Assembly (NCBI GenBank): GCA_903873295.1 | Contig: CAIQNV010000150.1 | Coordinates: 1 to 36,931, forward strand | DNA length: 36,931 nucleotides | Direction of reading: 5' to 3' | DNA from: an uncultured Elusimicrobia bacterium | Lineage (GTDB): Bacteria > Elusimicrobiota > Elusimicrobia > Elusimicrobiales > UBA9959 | In this document: piece by piece, positions 31,602 through 36,931 of the stretch | Numbering within the stretch: the first letter of the stretch is position 1 | Layout: each line of letters begins with the position of its first letter | The notes under the pieces: model-generated | The model's input: only the letters and a program-made list of their open reading frames with translations | Told to the model about the DNA's origin: nothing | Database searches by the model: none | Program-made: the position numbers and the translations under genes

Positions 31602-34600
31602 ATGAACAATGAAAAAATAGCGATAGTCGGCCTGGGCATAATAGCCCCGAAAGCTCTCAACAAGGAAGAGTTCTGGAAAAACGTGCTGGAAGGCCGCAAC
31701 TGCATAGGCGAAGTTCCGGCCGATCGCTGGGACTGGAAGCTTTATTACTCGGAAGACCATAAGGCCCCGGACAAGACCTATTCCAAAATAGGCGGCTTCA
31801 TAGAGGGCTTCAAGTTCGACTCGCTCAAGTACAAGATACCGCCCCAGACCGCCGCACAGATCTCCCGCCTGCAGCAGATGACCATCGAGGCCGTGCGCAT
31901 GGCCCTGGAGGATTCGGGCTATGACAAGAAGCCTTTCGACCCCAAAATGGCCGCCGCCGTAATAGGCAACGCCATGGGCGCGATGCGCAAGGAAATGACG
32001 GACCTGCGCGTCTATAAGTTCTATAACGAGGATATTCTGAAAAAGACCGCTTCCTTCTCCGCGCTGCCGCAGGAGAAACGCGACGCCGTGCTCAGAGAGT
32101 ACGAGGCGGGGATAGACGGGGGGATATTAAAAATAACCGAAGACACCATGCCGGGCGAGCTGTCCAACGTGACGGCCGGCCGTATAGCCAATATTTTCAA
32201 CTTCAACGGGCCCAACATGACCATGGACGCGGCCTGCGCCTCCTCGATGGCGGCGCTGGACTACGCCGTGCTGGGCCTGCGGGCCGGGAAGTTCGACATG
32301 GCGGTGGCGGGGGGAGCCGACGAGATGATGTCGCCCCCGGCTTTCGTCAAGTTCTGCAAGATAGGCGCGCTGTCCGCGGACGGCTCCTACTCCTTCGACG
32401 AGCGGGCCAACGGCTTCGTGATGGCGGAGGCGGTCTCCATTTATATACTGAAGCGCCTGTCCGACGCCGTGAGGGACGGCGACAAGATCTACGCCCTGGT
32501 GAACTCCGTGGGCGCGTCTTCGGACGGCAAGGGCAAGGGCATAACCGCCCCCAACCCGAAGGGCCAGAAAATAGCCATAGAGAACGCCTTTGCCGGGGTG
32601 GATTATTCCCCCGCGGACGTGGATTTCGTGGAGGCGCACGGCACGGCCACCAAGGTCGGGGACGCCGCCGAAGTGCAGGTGCTCCAGGAAGTGTTCGGCC
32701 CGCACATGAGCGCTGGGAAAAAGCTGGGGCTCACCTCGGTAAAGTCGCAAATAGGCCACGCCAAGGCCGCGGCCGGCGCCATGGGGATAGCTAAAACCGC
32801 GCTCGCGCTCTACAACAAGACCCTGCCTACTTCCATAAATTGCGTAAACCCCAATCCGGGAATAAACCTGGACCTGTTCCGCGTGATAACAAAGGCGGAG
32901 GCGTGGAAAAAGGACGGCATCCGCCGCGCCAATGTTTCCTCGTTCGGCTTCGGCGGCACCAATTTCCACGTTACCATGGAAGAATACACCGGGCCGGCCC
33001 ACCAGCTGTCGGCGAAAGCCTCCGCGGAAGCCGCCGCGACAGGCGCACAAGCCGAGGTTTTAGAAAACCCCAGAACGCCTTTCGCCGCTATACAGGGCGA
33101 GGCCGTAACTTTCACCGGCGCCACCCCCGCCGAAGTCATAAAGCAGGCCCGGGCCGCCGCGGAGACGGCCATTTCGAAATGGCCCGAAACCTATCCGCTG
33201 TCGGCCTTCGCGCAGCCCTCGCAGATAAAGCCCAAGGCCGCCTGGGGCGTGGCCATAGTGGCCAAGTCGCCAAAAGATCTATTGGAGAAAGTCGCCTTCC
33301 TGGCGGCGAACGCCAAAGAAGAAACCTGGACCACGCCGCCGCTGAACTTCAAGCTGAAGGGCGTATACACCTTCAAGACCGGCAAAAACAACGCCAAGGT
33401 GGGCCTGCTGTTCCCCGGCCAGGGCTCGCAGTACGTGGACATGATGAGGGACCTGGCCGCCAAGTACGCCACCGTGCAGGCGACTTTCGACGAGGCGGAT
33501 ATCATACTTGCAAAAATGATAGGCGTGCGGCTGACCGATGTCCTGTGGTCCAAGCCCGGAGAAAGCAAGGAAGAACTGGCGAAACGCGAAGCCGCCATAA
33601 AGCAGACGCAGCTGACCCAGCCGGCCATGATGACGGCGGACATAGCGATGTACCGCCTTTTCAGGGAATTCGGCATAAAGCCCGACATGGCCATAGGCCA
33701 CAGCCTGGGCGAATACGCCGCCGCGACCGCGGCGGGGATCTTCACTTTCGAGGACGGCCTGCGCGCCGTAACCAGCCGCGCCAAAGAAATGTCCGCCGTA
33801 AAGGTCACCGATCCCGGCAAGATGGCCTCCATAGCCTGGGGCTGCGACAAGGTAGAAATCGAGCTGAAAAAAATAAAAGGCTACGTCATCTGCGCCAACA
33901 AGAACTGCCCGCTGCAGACCGTGATAGCCGGAGAGGCCGCCGCCGTGGAGCAGGCCGTCCAGAGGTTCAAGGACCTGGGCGTAGAGGCTGGGGAGATCCC
34001 CGTGTCCCACGCCTTCCATTCCACCATAATCGAGCCCGCCATGGGGCCCTACCGCAAGTTCCTCCAGGGCATACCCATAAAGGCCGCCGACCTGCCGATA
34101 CTGTCGAATGTTACCGCCGACTTTTTTCCGCAGGACACGCAGGGCATTTACGATATGCTGATAAAGCAGATGACGAGCCCGGTGGAATTCATCAGGCAGC
34201 TGGAGCGCATGTACGCCGAGGGCGTGCGCACTTTCATAGAGTGCGGCCCCAAGCGCGTCCTGAGCGCCTTCGCCGCTTCCACGCTGAAGGACAAGCCGGA
34301 CGTGACCATACTCGCCTCCAACCACCCCAAGCGCGGCGGCATAACCGAATTCAACGATCTGCTGGCGAATATGACGGCCCTCGGCCTCCCCGTGAAATGG
34401 GACGGCAAGGTCCCGCAGCCCGGTGGAAAATTCTTCAACCCGTATTACCAGAACTGGGCCCTGAAAGCAGCTTCCCCGGCCGCTGTCTCCGCCCCGGCTC
34501 ACGACCCCCGACTCACGACTCTTCCGGCGGACCAGACCTCTTTCGCGGAGAAGCTGGGCTTCAACTTCAACCCGATAGCGGTCTCCGGCATAGCCGGCGG

Positions 34601-36931
34601 CACGCCCGGCACCTGGGACAAGCTGTTCCGCGAGCATAACCTCGACGAGATACTGGCCGGCAAGAACATGATAGAGCCGATCCCCGGCAGCTGGCGCGCG
34701 AAGCAGATAGACAAGAATGTCATCCGCGTGGTGAAATCCCCTACGGGCAACCACAGCATAGAGAAGATAGACTCGGTGGACCAGGCCATAAAGCTGTCCG
34801 CAAGAGTCGGCCAGCTGGATATAGAGAAAGAATTCGGCCTGCCCAACACCGTGGCGAAAGCGCTGGACTCCACGTTCAAGATGGCCATTGGCGCGGGCGT
34901 GCTGGCCCTTAAGGACGCCGGCCTGCCGCTTATTCATCAATACAAGAAGACCACCACCGGCAGTTGGCTGCCGGAGAAATGGGCCCTGCCCGAACCCCTG
35001 GCCTCGGAAACCGGCGTGATCTTCGCGTCGGCTTTTCCGATCATGGAATCGCTCATCAAGGAAATCACTCATTATTTTAATTATAAATATTCCGGCCGCA
35101 CCGCCGCGCAGCTGTGGGAGGTTTATAACCAGATAGTGGATAAGCTGCCGGCCGAGAGCGACAAGGCCGCCCTGCGCGCGTGGCTGCAGAAGAACTTCGC
35201 GGATTACCGGCCCGGCGAGGACAAAGACCCTTATACTTTCAGCCAGAATTTCCTGCTGAAAGTTATCCCCATCGCCGACAGCCAGTTCGCCCAGTGGGTG
35301 GGCGCCAAGGGCCCCTGCATCCACCTGAGCGCGGCCTGCGCCTCCACCACCCAGGCGGTGCACATAGCGGAATCCTGGATACGCGCCGGCAAGTGCAGGC
35401 GCGTGGTGGTGATAGCCGCCGACGACATCACCAGCGAGAGCGTGCAGGAGTGGACCCTGCCCGGCTTCCTCGCTTCGGGCACGGCCACTACCAAGGAAAA
35501 TGTTTCGGAAGCCGCCCTGCCCTTCGACCGCCGCCGCCACGGGCTCATCGTCGGCGCCGCCGCGGTGGGAATGGTCATCGAAGACGAAACCCTCACCTAT
35601 GGCCGCGGAATGAAGCCGCTGGCGCGCCTGCTGCTTACCGAGAGCGCCAACAGCGCTTTCCACGTAACCCGCCTGGATACCGACCATGTCGCCTCCGTGA
35701 TGGAAAAGTTCGTGGCCAAGGTCGAGCATATTTATGGCCTGAAGAAAGAGGAGATGGCTCCTTACACGATGTTCATGTCCCACGAGACTTACACTCCGGC
35801 CCGCGGCGGCAGCTCCTCGGCCGAAGTGAAGGCCCTGAAGAAAGCCTTCGGCGCCAGCGCCGACAAGGTGGTGGTCAGCAACGTTAAGGGCTTTACCGGC
35901 CACACCATGGGGGCCTCGCTGGAGGACGTGATAGCCATTCGCGCCCTGAACACCGGCATAATCCCGCCTATCGCCAACTACAGGGAACCGGACCCGGAAC
36001 TGACCGGCATAAACCTTTCAAAGGGCGGCCGCTACGACCTGAAATACGCGCTGCGCTTCGCCGCGGGCTTCGGCTCTCATATGGCTATGTCCATGACCGA
36101 GCGCGTCTGGAAAGAAGGGGAAAACCGCTGCGAGAACCAGGCCCGCTACCAGGCCTGGATAAAGGAAGTTTCCGGCGACCCTTCGGCTGAACTGGAAGTG
36201 GTGTTCAATACCCTCAGGGTTAAAGATAAGAAGCCGGCCGGCGTCAGAACGCCAGCCCCGGTAAAAGAGCCCGTCGGCGCCGCCGCCGCTCCGGCGGTAG
36301 TTAATCGGGAATCGAAAACAGAAAATCAGGCTGCGGCTGCGCCGGCACCGGCGCCTAAGGCTGCCCCTGCCCCGACTCCCGACCCCCGACCCTCGACTTC
36401 TTTATCCGAAGATTCGGTTAGGGCAGAAATCCTTGATATGATCGCCGGGAAGACCGGCTATCCCAAGGATATGCTCGAGCTGGACCTCGATATGGAGGCC
36501 GACCTCGGCATCGACACCGTGAAGCAGGCCGAGCTCTTCGCCGCCATACGCGAGCATTACAGTATCCCGCGCAAAGAGAACGTCTCCCTCAAGGACTACC
36601 CGACTATAAGACACAGCATAAAGTACGTCCTCGAAGAGAAGGGCGGGACTGCCGGAAGTCATGTGTCGGGAGTCGAGAGCCAGGCTGCGCCGACGCAGAA
36701 AGTGGCCACGGCGGCTACCCCGGCGCCTGAAGCGGCAATTGCTCCTACCCCCGACGCCCGACCCACGACTTCCCAGTCTTCCGTGAACGCGGACGCCGTA
36801 CAGGCGGAGATCCTTAACATGATCGCCGAGAAGACCGGCTATCCCAAGGATATGCTCGAGCTGGACCTCGATATGGAGGCCGACCTCGGCATCGACACCG
36901 TGAAGCAGGCCGAGCTCTTCGCCGCTATACG
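31602..36931 (+). CDS. PUFA-synthase-like type I polyketide synthase, KS-AT-KS-ACP-ACP, 3' end outside window
   Basis: 1776 codons are open with no stop at the window edge. KS1 (about 1-460): catalytic Cys212 (DAACASSMAAL), His346 (EAHGTATKVGD), His386 (KSQIGHAKAAAG). AT (about 600-900): GQGSQYVDMM, Ser701 in GHSLGEYAA, and SHAFHS with His806, the pattern typical of malonyl-specific ATs. A second condensing domain (about 1000-1510) keeps Cys1246 (SAACASTTQAV), His1394 (SHETYTPA) and His1434 (GFTGHTMGAS). Two ACPs of the EADLGIDTVKQAE type follow (carrier sites at 1639 and 1766). The closest relatives by motif are Pfa/PUFA-type secondary-lipid synthases, probably making a polyunsaturated or long-chain lipid; reductive domains presumably lie beyond the window. 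Both ACPs have Thr at the phosphopantetheine position. Ala/Pro-rich linkers contain the GACTCCCGAC-type repeat. Confidence 0.9.
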   Translation, partial: MNNEKIAIVGLGIIAPKALNKEEFWKNVLEGRNCIGEVPADRWDWKLYYSEDHKAPDKTYSKIGGFIEGFKFDSLKYKIPPQTAAQISRLQQMTIEAVRMALEDSGYDKKPFDPKMAAAVIGNAMGAMRKEMTDLRVYKFYNEDILKKTASFSALPQEKRDAVLREYEAGIDGGILKITEDTMPGELSNVTAGRIANIFNFNGPNMTMDAACASSMAALDYAVLGLRAGKFDMAVAGGADEMMSPPAFVKFCKIGALSADGSYSFDERANGFVMAEAVSIYILKRLSDAVRDGDKIYALVNSVGASSDGKGKGITAPNPKGQKIAIENAFAGVDYSPADVDFVEAHGTATKVGDAAEVQVLQEVFGPHMSAGKKLGLTSVKSQIGHAKAAAGAMGIAKTALALYNKTLPTSINCVNPNPGINLDLFRVITKAEAWKKDGIRRANVSSFGFGGTNFHVTMEEYTGPAHQLSAKASAEAAATGAQAEVLENPRTPFAAIQGEAVTFTGATPAEVIKQARAAAETAISKWPETYPLSAFAQPSQIKPKAAWGVAIVAKSPKDLLEKVAFLAANAKEETWTTPPLNFKLKGVYTFKTGKNNAKVGLLFPGQGSQYVDMMRDLAAKYATVQATFDEADIILAKMIGVRLTDVLWSKPGESKEELAKREAAIKQTQLTQPAMMTADIAMYRLFREFGIKPDMAIGHSLGEYAAATAAGIFTFEDGLRAVTSRAKEMSAVKVTDPGKMASIAWGCDKVEIELKKIKGYVICANKNCPLQTVIAGEAAAVEQAVQRFKDLGVEAGEIPVSHAFHSTIIEPAMGPYRKFLQGIPIKAADLPILSNVTADFFPQDTQGIYDMLIKQMTSPVEFIRQLERMYAEGVRTFIECGPKRVLSAFAASTLKDKPDVTILASNHPKRGGITEFNDLLANMTALGLPVKWDGKVPQPGGKFFNPYYQNWALKAASPAAVSAPAHDPRLTTLPADQTSFAEKLGFNFNPIAVSGIAGGTPGTWDKLFREHNLDEILAGKNMIEPIPGSWRAKQIDKNVIRVVKSPTGNHSIEKIDSVDQAIKLSARVGQLDIEKEFGLPNTVAKALDSTFKMAIGAGVLALKDAGLPLIHQYKKTTTGSWLPEKWALPEPLASETGVIFASAFPIMESLIKEITHYFNYKYSGRTAAQLWEVYNQIVDKLPAESDKAALRAWLQKNFADYRPGEDKDPYTFSQNFLLKVIPIADSQFAQWVGAKGPCIHLSAACASTTQAVHIAESWIRAGKCRRVVVIAADDITSESVQEWTLPGFLASGTATTKENVSEAALPFDRRRHGLIVGAAAVGMVIEDETLTYGRGMKPLARLLLTESANSAFHVTRLDTDHVASVMEKFVAKVEHIYGLKKEEMAPYTMFMSHETYTPARGGSSSAEVKALKKAFGASADKVVVSNVKGFTGHTMGASLEDVIAIRALNTGIIPPIANYREPDPELTGINLSKGGRYDLKYALRFAAGFGSHMAMSMTERVWKEGENRCENQARYQAWIKEVSGDPSAELEVVFNTLRVKDKKPAGVRTPAPVKEPVGAAAAPAVVNRESKTENQAAAAPAPAPKAAPAPTPDPRPSTSLSEDSVRAEILDMIAGKTGYPKDMLELDLDMEADLGIDTVKQAELFAAIREHYSIPRKENVSLKDYPTIRHSIKYVLEEKGGTAGSHVSGVESQAAPTQKVATAATPAPEAAIAPTPDARPTTSQSSVNADAVQAEILNMIAEKTGYPKDMLELDLDMEADLGIDTVKQAELFAAI
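34498..34520 (+). repeat. GACTCCCGAC-type repeat in the AT-KS2 linker
   Basis: A half-element (CTCACGACCCCCGACTCACG then ACT) lies in frame within the PKS gene and encodes HDPRLTT. It matches the family between def and the permease (21263-21345). No opposing arm was found here. Confidence 0.6.
36301..36401 (+). repeat. GACTCCCGAC-type palindromic element in the linker before ACP1
   Basis: The right arm (36371-36401) contains CCCGACTCCCGACCCCCGAC and encodes TPDPRPSTS. The left arm (AATCGGGAATCGAAAA, from 36303) is an inverted relative. Of 16 positions, 9 match and all mismatches are A against G. Confidence 0.55.
36450..36550 (+). repeat. ACP1 copy of a 101-nt near-identical direct repeat
   Basis: Matches 36831-36931 at 100 of 101 bases (the only change is GCC to GCT, synonymous). 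It covers the core of the carrier domain including the Thr1639 codon (36516-36518). Confidence 0.9.
36655..36775 (+). repeat. Palindromic GACTCCCGAC-type element in the ACP1-ACP2 linker
   Basis: The left arm (from 36655, GGAAGTCATGTGTCGGGAGT...) and right arm (to 36773, ...GCCCGACCCACGACTTCC) are complementary at 21 of 26 positions around an Ala/Pro-rich segment of about 65 nt. The reading frame stays open through both arms. Confidence 0.7.
36831..36931 (+). repeat. ACP2 copy of the 101-nt direct repeat, cut by the window end
   Basis: Second copy of the carrier-domain core, 381 nt after the first. The window stops inside it, as expected if assembly stalled on an array of near-identical ACPs. 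Confidence 0.85.

Noticed and set aside
33279..35903. 874-aa open frame on the minus strand opposite the PKS gene
   Set aside because: It is an antisense shadow of the GC-rich PKS coding frame. It has no recognisable domain, while the plus frame shows full KS and AT motifs.

Overview
This window looks like one contig end from a GC-rich, Gram-negative-type bacterium. The best guess is an Elusimicrobiota-like lineage. That is inference from gene content: PorV-like barrels, FlgD/T9SS-like C-terminal domains, a compact rpsP-khpA-trmD-rplS operon, cytochrome bd and a large PUFA-synthase-like polyketide synthase. There is no 16S rRNA gene to confirm it.

Layout. (1) 1-7.7 kb is an accessory, partly AT-richer region. 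It holds a broken DUF4160-type gene, a 1165-aa secreted protein (seven propeller repeats, six Ig-like repeats, FlgD/T9SS-like C-terminus), an array of three hairpins, an ORF6N-domain DNA-binding protein whose coding region contains a perfect palindrome, a second copy of that palindrome between genes, and a PorV-like/CARDB/caspase gene split by a -1 frameshift. (2) 7.7-11.7 kb holds a polysaccharide flippase, an FNR-type regulator with a Cys-X2-Cys-X5-Cys motif, and a two-gene AbiE abortive-infection system with its promoter and probable operator. (3) 11.7-23.9 kb is a long minus-strand housekeeping block. Its parts are nucleoside salvage (upp, pdp, punA), translation and RNA maintenance (yraN, rnhB, rplS, trmD, khpA, rpsP; rimM missing), a lone receiver domain, rpe, a PASTA protein without a kinase, fmt, def, an APC permease with a USP-like tail, and an EIIA-like protein. 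(4) 23.9-28.9 kb has a plus operon (BadF-type kinase, inositol-monophosphatase family, small membrane TPR-like protein) converging on a minus operon (metallo-beta-lactamase-fold hydrolase, membrane-anchored helical protein, PorV-CsgG-like protein). (5) 29-31.4 kb is cydAB. (6) 31.6 kb to the end is one open PKS/PUFA-synthase-like gene, KS-AT-KS-ACP-ACP, running off the window inside the second ACP.

How it fits together. FNR-type sensing and cytochrome bd suggest a microaerobic or anaerobic life with oxygen scavenging. PorV-like barrels plus a T9SS-like C-terminal domain suggest a type IX-like surface-protein route. The most unusual signals are not the genes. One is palindromes tied to the ORF6N gene whose inner stems differ by compensating changes. 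Another is the three-hairpin array with a fixed core and covarying arms. A third is a short palindromic repeat that lies between genes and also inside the PKS interdomain linkers, in the manner of palindromic elements that insert in frame. Both visible PKS carrier domains have Thr where the phosphopantetheine Ser is expected.
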